From Cytophagales bacterium (GTDB taxonomy: Bacteria > Bacteroidota > Bacteroidia > Cytophagales > Cyclobacteriaceae): a stretch of 7,895 nucleotides of DNA. A program made the position numbers and the translations under genes. Every line of letters starts with the position of its first letter. The first letter of the stretch is position 1. Location of the stretch: assembly GCA_020063545.1 (NCBI GenBank), contig JAGUUF010000230.1:1-7895 (forward strand), in the 5' to 3' direction. Below the pieces are notes generated by a model that saw only the letters and a list, made by a program, of their open reading frames with translations, was not told where the DNA came from and ran no database searches. Below are positions 1 to 5,966 of this stretch, in pieces.

Positions 1-122
1 AGCTTGTTAACAAAGCCGAGGCAGGGGAGGAAAAGCCGGTTGACGGAAAATTCAGGCATGAAGAATTTAAGCAGCAGTACGACCTGTTTGTTTCGCGGCA
101 TATTCAGTCGCAATCTAAATGA
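1..122 (+). CDS. C-terminal end of an unrecognised protein (5' end outside window)
   Basis: Reading from base 3, 39 codons stay open to a TGA at 120-122. The translated tail is rich in Glu, Lys and Gln and ends with the residues SRHIQSQSK. It looks like a soluble, charged helical terminus with no membrane segment or catalytic motif. The reading frame is supported because the next gene begins at the codon right after this stop, in the same frame, which is typical of a tightly coupled operon. I do not recognise the family from so short a tail. In other genomes, genes beside TPR-S/cyclase-type proteins can be signalling or conflict effectors, but nothing here shows that this one is. Confidence 0.6.
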   Translation, partial: LVNKAEAGEEKPVDGKFRHEEFKQQYDLFVSRHIQSQSK

Positions 123-1820
123 GTGTTGCCTTTGTCCGAATCGGTTCACCATATCGAAAGCCTGATCAACCACGGGCGGTTCCTGGAAGCGCGCACGAAG
201 GCTGAGGCATTATTGAAAGCTTCACCGGATACCCGGCTTTCGCAGCTTTATGCGCTGGCCTTGTCGAAGTCGGGCATGCCCGAAGCAGCGAAGGAATATC
301 TGGAACCGGTGTATAAGTCAAATCCCGATGATCCGGAAACGGCCGGAATACTGGGCAGCATTTTCAAAGAACTGTTTAAGAAAACCCAGCAAAGCACGTT
401 TGCGCTGCAATCGCGCGATACGTACCTGAAGAATTTTGTCACCACTAAGAATTACTATACCGGCATCAATGCCGCCTCTATGTCGGCCATGATTATGCAA
501 TCCGGCAAAAGCCGGGAACTTGCGCAGCAGGTAATCAGCATGATTAAGCCGGAGACTACCGATTTCTGGGAACTGGCCACGCTGGGGGAGGCTTACATGC
601 TGCTGAAAGACAGGGCGAACTCCATTGTCTGCTATGTAAAGGCTCGCAAAGTTGCCGGTACGGACTGGGGTAAAATTACCAGTGTATATAATCAGCTTTG
701 GCTGCTCAATCATTACATCCCGGTTTCGGGCGAGGTAATGAAGGTGTTTAATCCGCCCGGGGTGGTTGCCTTTGTAGGGCACATGATTGACCATCCTCAA
801 CGAAAATCACCGCGATTTCCGCCAGAGCTCGAACCAAAAATCAAGGAAGCCATCCGCAATAACATCCGTACCCTCAATGCCAAAATCGGGTATTGTTCGC
901 TGGCCTGCGGTGGCGATATCCTGTTTGCCGAGGCAATGGCCGAAGAGGAAGGAGAGGTGAATATTTTTCTGCCGTTTGTAAAGGATGATTTCCTGAACGT
1001 GAGCGTGCGGTTTGCCGGTGAACAATGGGTGAATCGGTTTATTGAACTGGAAAGTAAATTTCCCGTTAGGTATGTTACCACCGAGCGCTACGAGGGCTTC
1101 GATGATCTGTTTACCCTGCAGAGCCGGGTGATTTTTGGTTCGGCTGTGTTGCGAAGCGCGGTGCACCATGCGGTGCCTTCCCTGTTGACCGTGCTTTCCG
1201 AAGTTGACCTGAAGCGAAGCACAGGGGGTACACGCGATACCATTCGGTTATGGCCGTATCCCGACCGGTATGTAAACATCAACCCCGATGTACTGCTATC
1301 ATCCGTTGCCGAAGGCGATAACGGAACCAGGTTGCCCACACCTCGCTCAATCGACCGGCCGGTGCAGTACCTGGTGCTGGCTGATCTTTCGAGTATGAAG
1401 ACCATGGAAAAGGAGCGCATCTACAAACTCATCAACCAGCGGTTGGATGAGGAGTTGATTCCGTATGCCGACCCCGACCCGGCCCACGACCGGGTGCTGA
1501 TGGTTTTTGAGTACGAAACTTCGGCTATGGAAATGGTAAAGGCCATGATTGATGCGGTACCAACGCACAAAAAGGAGCCGGAACTTAAAATCACTCTGCA
1601 TGTGGGGCCGTTGCTGAAAGCCGATGGCGATATGAAGGGTGAGGCGATTGCTTTTTTAAACACCATCAGTACACTTTCACCACGGGGTGCGTTGTGCGCC
1701 AGCAGCCAGTTTGCAGCATTGCTTGCGCTGGACCCGAAACGCTATGCGGTGGAATATGCCGGGTTGGTAGCCGGCAGTGAACGTTCAGAATACCCGGTTT
1801 ACAAAATCGGGCTGAAATAA
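123..1820 (+). CDS. TPR-S (DUF4071-like) + SLOG-like + degenerate nucleotide-cyclase-like signalling protein
   Basis: This is a 565-residue soluble protein with no signal peptide or membrane segment. Residues about 10-205 are helical TPR-like repeats that resemble the TPR-S/DUF4071 (TRAFs-binding) region, including the NYYTGINAA motif near 110-118. Residues about 213-320 resemble a YpsA/SLOG Rossmann-like domain: the FVGHMID start (217-223), then YCSLACGGDILFAEA (257-271) and the IFLPF strand (281-285). Residues about 412-562 resemble a class III nucleotide-cyclase fold, with VLADLSS (D421), DRVLMVFE (D456), ITLHVG (490-495) and a degenerate FLNTISTL helix where the usual catalytic Arg is replaced by Thr517. 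SLOG domains of such proteins are predicted to bind or process nucleotides, so a role in nucleotide signalling or conflict response is an inference. The start is GTG 123, directly after the preceding gene's TGA. TTG 126 is an alternative; no in-frame ATG lies nearby. No promoter is visible, so it is probably co-transcribed with the gene before it. Confidence 0.75.
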   Translation: MLPLSESVHHIESLINHGRFLEARTKAEALLKASPDTRLSQLYALALSKSGMPEAAKEYLEPVYKSNPDDPETAGILGSIFKELFKKTQQSTFALQSRDTYLKNFVTTKNYYTGINAASMSAMIMQSGKSRELAQQVISMIKPETTDFWELATLGEAYMLLKDRANSIVCYVKARKVAGTDWGKITSVYNQLWLLNHYIPVSGEVMKVFNPPGVVAFVGHMIDHPQRKSPRFPPELEPKIKEAIRNNIRTLNAKIGYCSLACGGDILFAEAMAEEEGEVNIFLPFVKDDFLNVSVRFAGEQWVNRFIELESKFPVRYVTTERYEGFDDLFTLQSRVIFGSAVLRSAVHHAVPSLLTVLSEVDLKRSTGGTRDTIRLWPYPDRYVNINPDVLLSSVAEGDNGTRLPTPRSIDRPVQYLVLADLSSMKTMEKERIYKLINQRLDEELIPYADPDPAHDRVLMVFEYETSAMEMVKAMIDAVPTHKKEPELKITLHVGPLLKADGDMKGEAIAFLNTISTLSPRGALCASSQFAALLALDPKRYAVEYAGLVAGSERSEYPVYKIGLK

Positions 1821-1840
1821 TCAGCGGGTAATTTTTATTT
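1793..1840. terminator. Hairpins at the convergent stop-stop junction (possible bidirectional terminator)
   Basis: GCTGA (1811-1815) and TCAGC (1821-1825) pair around the 5-base loop AATAA, and the stem-loop contains the stop codons of both convergent genes. A T-rich run (ATTTTTATTT, 1831-1840) follows on the plus side. Just upstream, CCCGGTTT (1793-1800) can pair with AAATCGGG (1804-1811), with one G-U pair and a 3-base loop; it competes for base 1811. The main stem is only five pairs and the T-run is five bases from it, so it is a weak intrinsic terminator at best. There is no other space for one, because the two genes have no gap between them. Confidence 0.35.
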
Positions 1841-3242
1841 CATCGAGCAAATTGCCGGCAGCATCCAGTTGCTTTAGTGTTAAAAGCTTTCCGTTTGTTT
1901 CAATTAAGGTGAAGGAATGCTTGTCGGTAATCATCTTTACTGTAAACGGCACCCAGTTTTCGGGCGGGTCGTGTTTCCATAGTTCGGGGTTGCTGCCAAA
2001 TTCTTTGTCGTACAACGAAGCACCACCCGCACCCGTAACGATGTAGATGATTCCATCGGGTTTAGTCCGGGTGACACCATCGAACGCAGTATCCAGTGTA
2101 AACACACCGTCAACACGCCCTTCGTTAGAAACGACATACCGCGTTCCGGTTTCATCTTTTTTCGGGGCGAATTTTAACGGTACGCTTCGCTGGTAGTTAT
2201 GCACGTGCCCGGTGAGCACCAGATTAACTCCCAGTTCCTCGAGCAGCGGAGACAGGAGCCGCATCCATTGCTGGTTGTAATGTGCCTTACTCGAATTAAA
2301 ACCAGGATGGTGGTATGCCACTATCTTCCAGTCGGCTTTACTGGTGCCAATATCGTTTCTAAGCCATTCCACCAGCAGCGGGTCAAGCGGGTTTACATAG
2401 TCGTTGGCATCAAGGCAGGTAATGTGCACATTGCCGTGATCGAATGAATAGTTGGCCGTACCCGGAAACCGGGGTGCGGTATTTTTCTTAAAGGAGTTGA
2501 TACGCTGCGCATCCCCGGTTGGGGTAACCGTAAGTTCCGTTACAGGTGCATTGCGCGGCAAGTCGGTATAATAAAAATAGGCGAGGCCGTCAGGATATTT
2601 ACCGAGGTTGGCGCTGTAGGTATCGTGGTTACCAGGCAGCATGTAAAACGGAACGCTGTTCATAAGCGGAGCGCCTTTACCGGGCGCAGGTTCAGGAGCC
2701 GTGTAATATGGAAAAAAACGGTTGCGGTATTCAAGTTCACGGCCGTTGTTATACACAATGTCTCCGGTAACCAATACGAACTGTGGTTTTTGCTGATAAA
2801 CCTGGAAAGCTAATTCGGCCTGTTCGGGAGTGCCGGCACCGCAATCGCCAAACACGGCAAAACGTGTTGCCGGTTTTTTAGTCCGGGTTTCAAATATATT
2901 TTCGGCAACGGGCTTGCCGTTCAGCAAGACTTTGTACCTGTAAGTCTGATCGGTTTTTAACCCGGTAAGGGTGGCCCGGTAGAGCAGGGTTGTTTTGTTG
3001 AGCAGGGTAAGTTTGGTAATGGATGGTTTTGCCTTAATAGGTTTTGAGGATTGCCCGTACACCGTACACTCCACCGAAAAATTTCCGGGTATACTATCGG
3101 TTTGCCAGATAATGACTTTCTGTTCTTTGGTTAGCGATGACGCATTGCCCGGCTGCAGGTAGGGGGGCACCAGCAGTTGTTGTGCAAAAGCCGGCACCGT
3201 GCATGCCAATAACTGTATCAGTATTGTTACCCGGCTTATCAT
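1821..3242 (-). CDS. Secreted purple-acid-phosphatase-like metallophosphoesterase
   Basis: This 473-residue protein is predicted to hydrolyse phosphate esters in the periplasm or outside the cell. It has an N-terminal export signal (residues 1-20, ending AFA before QQ); an LLAC stretch at 11-14 is a weak alternative lipobox. Residues about 25-120 form a fibronectin-like domain typical of purple acid phosphatases (PPYLQ at 26-30, IIWQTD at 44-49). The metallophosphatase domain shows the full metal-ligand set in order: GDCG (132-135), GDIVY with the Tyr164 ligand, GNHD (204-207), a histidine motif at VAYHHP (308-313) and GHVH (345-348). The tyrosine in GDxxY favours purple acid phosphatase over other calcineurin-like enzymes. 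It is the last gene of a three-gene minus-strand operon, 8 bases after the CotH-like gene. The substrate is unknown; removing phosphate added by its kinase-like neighbours is only a hypothesis. Confidence 0.87.
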   Translation of the reverse strand: MISRVTILIQLLACTVPAFAQQLLVPPYLQPGNASSLTKEQKVIIWQTDSIPGNFSVECTVYGQSSKPIKAKPSITKLTLLNKTTLLYRATLTGLKTDQTYRYKVLLNGKPVAENIFETRTKKPATRFAVFGDCGAGTPEQAELAFQVYQQKPQFVLVTGDIVYNNGRELEYRNRFFPYYTAPEPAPGKGAPLMNSVPFYMLPGNHDTYSANLGKYPDGLAYFYYTDLPRNAPVTELTVTPTGDAQRINSFKKNTAPRFPGTANYSFDHGNVHITCLDANDYVNPLDPLLVEWLRNDIGTSKADWKIVAYHHPGFNSSKAHYNQQWMRLLSPLLEELGVNLVLTGHVHNYQRSVPLKFAPKKDETGTRYVVSNEGRVDGVFTLDTAFDGVTRTKPDGIIYIVTGAGGASLYDKEFGSNPELWKHDPPENWVPFTVKMITDKHSFTLIETNGKLLTLKQLDAAGNLLDEIKITR

Positions 3243-3250
3243 TCACTTTT

Positions 3251-4261
3251 TTATTTACGGCACTTTTGAACGATTTGTTCGTTAAAACTCTTGTCGCTTT
3301 TTAACGTATTGAAAAATTCTCCAAGGTATCGCCTGGTGTCGGAGACATCGCGTGAAGAAAGTTTTTCGTCAAAGCGGTTTATTACGTCCAGCAATTCAGG
3401 TTCCAGTTTAAGGTATTCAGCACGTGCGTAGTCAAATAACTCCGGATTACGGCAAAAGCCGCGGTACACCCGTTCGCGCACGTTGGAGGTGCCTACCAGT
3501 TCACTCACCTGGCCGTAGGGTGCGTTAACCAACCCCGACATGTCGAAGTCATAGGCTACCGGTATTAACTGTTGTGATTTTAACTGGAATACAACAATGT
3601 TGTGCAACTGCACGGCCGACCAGTCGGTGTTGGAGATCATGTATTGGAAAAAATCGAGCATCATGGTAACTGTATCCGCCAGCTTCATCGGGTGAACCTT
3701 TGTGGACTCATATGGTTTGCCCTTCAGGCGTTTGGCAACCAGGTCATCATCTTCAATAAAGAAGCCGGCCAGTTCGTGGGTTTTTGCATTCTTGCCGCGG
3801 CCGTCAATCAACGTCAGGTTTACCAGGCGCGTGTTGAAGTAATAGGGTGTTACCTGTTCATAGAGTTGATACGCCAGGTATTCTTTCAAAACCAGGTCGT
3901 TGTACGATTTTCCGGTTTGGCAGGGTATCACCAGTTTCAGGTTTTTGTTCCCGGCAAACGGGGTTTTGTCTCCCTGACCTTTTTTAATTTTCACTTTCAG
4001 CGGGGGGAACGAGCAGTTGGCCCGCCTGAAGTGCCCGCGTGCGCGAAGATCGATCCTGATCGAGTCCCAGGTTCCGCTTTCGGTTTTGTAGGCAAGTACG
4101 GAGGCCGTATAAACCGTGTCGTTGGTGTTTCTCTTAAGTTCCTTTATAGAAAAATTAAGCCTGATGGTGATCGGCTCTTCCGATGTAAATAGGGGTGTAC
4201 CGGGCGGTTGCGAAAACCCGGTTATTGCCGCTGCCACGTATAAAGCAGGTAAAACCTTCAT
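3251..4261 (-). CDS. Secreted CotH-like atypical kinase-fold protein (paralogue A)
   Basis: This 336-residue protein has an N-terminal signal peptide (about 1-18, ending GFSQ). The order of motifs follows the CotH family of atypical protein kinases: IDLRARGHFRR (70-80), a strand and turn FPPLKVKIKK (85-94), NLKLVIPC (107-114), a helix KEYLAYQLYEQVTP (126-139), the FIEDDDLVAKR segment (168-178), then NTDWS (211-215) with N221 and YDFD (237-240). In CotH, aspartates at the last two places bind metal and carry catalysis; D213 and D238/D240 are the candidates here. The mature protein has exactly four cysteines (83, 114, 270, 334), all shared with paralogue B, which suggests disulfides outside the cytoplasm. 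The ATG shares one base with the TAA of the DUF4956 gene, so translation is probably coupled. The remote CotH match is by motif order, not by a search; a non-catalytic role is possible. Confidence 0.72.
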   Translation of the reverse strand: MKVLPALYVAAAITGFSQPPGTPLFTSEEPITIRLNFSIKELKRNTNDTVYTASVLAYKTESGTWDSIRIDLRARGHFRRANCSFPPLKVKIKKGQGDKTPFAGNKNLKLVIPCQTGKSYNDLVLKEYLAYQLYEQVTPYYFNTRLVNLTLIDGRGKNAKTHELAGFFIEDDDLVAKRLKGKPYESTKVHPMKLADTVTMMLDFFQYMISNTDWSAVQLHNIVVFQLKSQQLIPVAYDFDMSGLVNAPYGQVSELVGTSNVRERVYRGFCRNPELFDYARAEYLKLEPELLDVINRFDEKLSSRDVSDTRRYLGEFFNTLKSDKSFNEQIVQKCRK

Positions 4262-4842
4262 TAAGAGTAGTAATAGATTTTTATTTCGGCCCGGTTGCGG
4301 GTAAAGTCAATCTGTTCAACCGAAATACGGTTGATGTTTAAGCCGGTTCGTTGTTTCAGGTCTTCAATAAGCAGGTGGTGTTTATCGGGTTTGATATTGT
4401 CGAGGCCTTCATACTCCACCATTTTGGTTTTCTGGTTGCGCATCAGGATGTTGCCGTCAACAATATAAACGGCCAGTAACAGCATTCCGTTTACAATGGC
4501 AATTTCTACAACCGTGCCCATCATCACCGAGTTGATCAGCCCCAGCGCCATGATGATGAACAGGTAGGTCATATCCTTCGATGACAGCGTTTCCGTGCGG
4601 AAGCGGAGCAGCGAAAATGCGGCAAGCAGCCCAAAAGCGCTACTGAGCGAACTGAAGGCCTTGGCTTTTTCCAGCATGAATGCCAACAGAAACACCACGA
4701 AGTTGAGCAGGAAGAACGTAAAAAACAGGTTGCGTTTGTTGTATGTGTGGTAATAGATAAACCGAATCAGGATGATCATGGCGGTGGTGTTGATCAGCAG
4801 CCTGATAAAAAAATAGCCGGTAAAAAGTTGCAGGTTCTCCAT
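4261..4842 (-). CDS. DUF4956 family inner-membrane protein
   Basis: This 193-residue protein has about four to five hydrophobic segments (near 11-30, 39-58, 65-79, 90-107 and 110-130) and a soluble C-terminal part from about 135. The FSLLRFRTE motif at 76-84 and the following KDMTYLFIIMALGLINS stretch (89-105) are the family signature. The tail (about 140-193) contains a helix (HHLLIEDLKQRTG) and strands with the pattern of a small alpha/beta domain. DUF4956 genes often lie with CotH-like and VTC-type polyphosphate-polymerase genes, which supports the CotH reading of the next gene. Its biochemical role is not established; a membrane anchor or partner for the secreted kinase-like proteins is an inference. 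It is the first gene of the minus-strand operon and starts at ATG 4842. No clear Shine-Dalgarno sequence precedes it. Confidence 0.87.
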   Translation of the reverse strand: MENLQLFTGYFFIRLLINTTAMIILIRFIYYHTYNKRNLFFTFFLLNFVVFLLAFMLEKAKAFSSLSSAFGLLAAFSLLRFRTETLSSKDMTYLFIIMALGLINSVMMGTVVEIAIVNGMLLLAVYIVDGNILMRNQKTKMVEYEGLDNIKPDKHHLLIEDLKQRTGLNINRISVEQIDFTRNRAEIKIYYYS

Positions 4843-4858
4843 GGTTAAATATAGCGAT

Positions 4859-4870
4859 ATGTTTCAACAT
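4859..4870. repeat. Inverted repeat in the divergent promoter region
   Basis: ATGTT (4859-4863) and AACAT (4866-4870) are perfect inverted arms around TC. It lies 17 bases upstream of the DUF4956 start, where the operon's promoter or leader should be, so it could be a small operator. Short arms of this size also arise by chance. Confidence 0.25.
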
Positions 4871-4890
4871 GCGTTCGGTGGATTTTCGGT

Positions 4891-4898
4891 TAAATTTG
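4891..4898 (+). promoter_or_regulatory. Bacteroidota -7 promoter element for CotH-like paralogue B
   Basis: TAAATTTG matches the Bacteroidota -7 consensus TAnnTTTG at all fixed positions. It ends 25 bases before the ATG at 4924, which predicts transcription starting near 4904 and a short leader. No convincing -33 TTTG lies at the usual distance upstream, so the promoter call rests on the -7 element and its position. Confidence 0.5.
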
Positions 4899-4915
4899 TT
4901 ACCCGGATTGGGTAA
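4899..4915 (+). promoter_or_regulatory. Perfect 6-base inverted repeat at the predicted transcription start of paralogue B
   Basis: TTACCC (4899-4904) and GGGTAA (4910-4915) are perfect inverted arms around GGATT. The element begins right after the -7 box and ends 8 bases before the ATG. As DNA it could be an operator covering the start of transcription; as RNA, only part of it may lie in the transcript, near the ribosome-binding region. Which of these applies cannot be told from the sequence. Confidence 0.4.
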
Positions 4916-4923
4916 TTCTCCCG

Positions 4924-5964
4924 ATGAAAAACCCTGGTTTACTTTTCGCTTGCCTGGTCTGTTCATTTACCCTTTTGGGGCAGGCACCGCTGTTTCAGCG
5001 CGATGATGTACTGGAATTGATTTTAACGGGCGATTTGAAAGCAGTACTTACCGATCGGGGGGCTGAACCGTCTTATCATCCTTTTGTACTTACGTATGCG
5101 GGTAATCAGGGACAGGTAGCGTTGCCTGTAAGGATACGGGCGAGGGGGCATTTTCGAAAATCTTCACAAAATTGTTTTTACCCGCCTTTGCTCCTGAATT
5201 TTTCAAAGAAGGATGTTGCCAATACGCTGTTTAGCGGACAGGATAAACTGAAACTGGTAACCCCTTGCCAGGGCGAAGAATATGTTGTGCGTGAATACCT
5301 GGTTTACCGGTTGTATAATTTGGTTACCCCCCGCAGTTATAAAGCACGCCTTGTTAAAATAATTTTTGACGATACAGGCAAGGGTAAGCAAAGTAAACCG
5401 GTGTTCGGCATCCTGCTGGAGGAGGATGACCAGTTGGCAGCGCGCAACGCGTCTGTTCTGGTTGAAAAGAAGATTGTGCGGCCCGAGCAAACGCAGGCAG
5501 ATGATTTTTTGATGATGGCCATGTTTCAGTTCATGATTGGCAATACCGACTGGTCTGTCCAGTACCAGCAAAACATAAAACTCCTGGCTGCTGATTCTTT
5601 AACTCTTCCTTCACCGGTTCCTTACGATTTTGATCATGCCGGGATAGTGGCTGCACCTTATGCAAAGCCTGCCGAGGAACTTATGCTAAGCAGCACGCGT
5701 GAGCGCAGGTACCGGGGTTATTGCATGAACGATGTTAGCCGGTTTGCCGGGGTTATTGAAAAATTCAATACGTTGAAGGCTGATTTTTACAACGTTTATA
5801 CGTCATCTGCCCAGGTTGATAATGTTTACAAAAGCAAAACGCTTCGGTTTCTGGATGAGTTTTATGAAGTGATTAACGATTCGAAAAAATCAAAAGAGGC
5901 ATTGCTTTACCCGTGCCGGAAAGACGGCACCGGGAACGTTGTGATTAAGGGATTGAAGCAATAA
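4924..5964 (+). CDS. Secreted CotH-like atypical kinase-fold protein (paralogue B)
   Basis: This 346-residue protein has a signal peptide (about 1-20, ending LLGQ) and is homologous along its length to the 336-residue CotH-like protein encoded at 3251-4261. Shared motifs are VRIRARGHFRK (69-79), CFYPPL (84-89), KLKLVTPC (108-115), REYLVYRLYNLVTP (123-136), LLEEDDQLAAR (164-174), GNTDWS (206-211) with N217, VPYDFDHAG (232-240) and STRERRYRGYC (257-267). D209 and D235/D237 occupy the places of CotH catalytic and metal-binding aspartates. The four mature cysteines (84, 115, 267, 331) align with those of paralogue A; two further cysteines are in the signal peptide. The gene diverges from the DUF4956 operon and converges on tonB, with 2 bases between their stops. 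Compared with paralogue A, it has a short extension after the final CRK motif. The substrate is unknown, and kinase activity is inferred from the fold. Confidence 0.72.
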   Translation: MKNPGLLFACLVCSFTLLGQAPLFQRDDVLELILTGDLKAVLTDRGAEPSYHPFVLTYAGNQGQVALPVRIRARGHFRKSSQNCFYPPLLLNFSKKDVANTLFSGQDKLKLVTPCQGEEYVVREYLVYRLYNLVTPRSYKARLVKIIFDDTGKGKQSKPVFGILLEEDDQLAARNASVLVEKKIVRPEQTQADDFLMMAMFQFMIGNTDWSVQYQQNIKLLAADSLTLPSPVPYDFDHAGIVAAPYAKPAEELMLSSTRERRYRGYCMNDVSRFAGVIEKFNTLKADFYNVYTSSAQVDNVYKSKTLRFLDEFYEVINDSKKSKEALLYPCRKDGTGNVVIKGLKQ

Positions 5965-5966
5965 CA

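Noticed and set aside
120..122. TGA as a selenocysteine or programmed readthrough codon joining two frames
   Set aside because: No SECIS-like hairpin is evident right after it and no selenium-related gene is nearby. Adjacent operon genes are the simpler reading.
318..800. 160-codon open frame on the minus strand opposite the TPR-S/cyclase gene
   Set aside because: It lies wholly inside the well-supported 565-residue gene, has no recognisable domain, and is Arg/His-rich as expected for an antisense shadow.
1821..3242. Metallophosphatase as the phosphodiesterase partner of the cyclase-like protein
   Set aside because: It carries an export signal and is transcribed convergently from another operon, while the cyclase-like protein is cytoplasmic.
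3602..4192. 196-codon plus-strand open frame opposite CotH-like A
   Set aside because: The minus-strand protein has clear family motifs, a signal peptide and a homologue nearby. The plus-strand translation has none of these.
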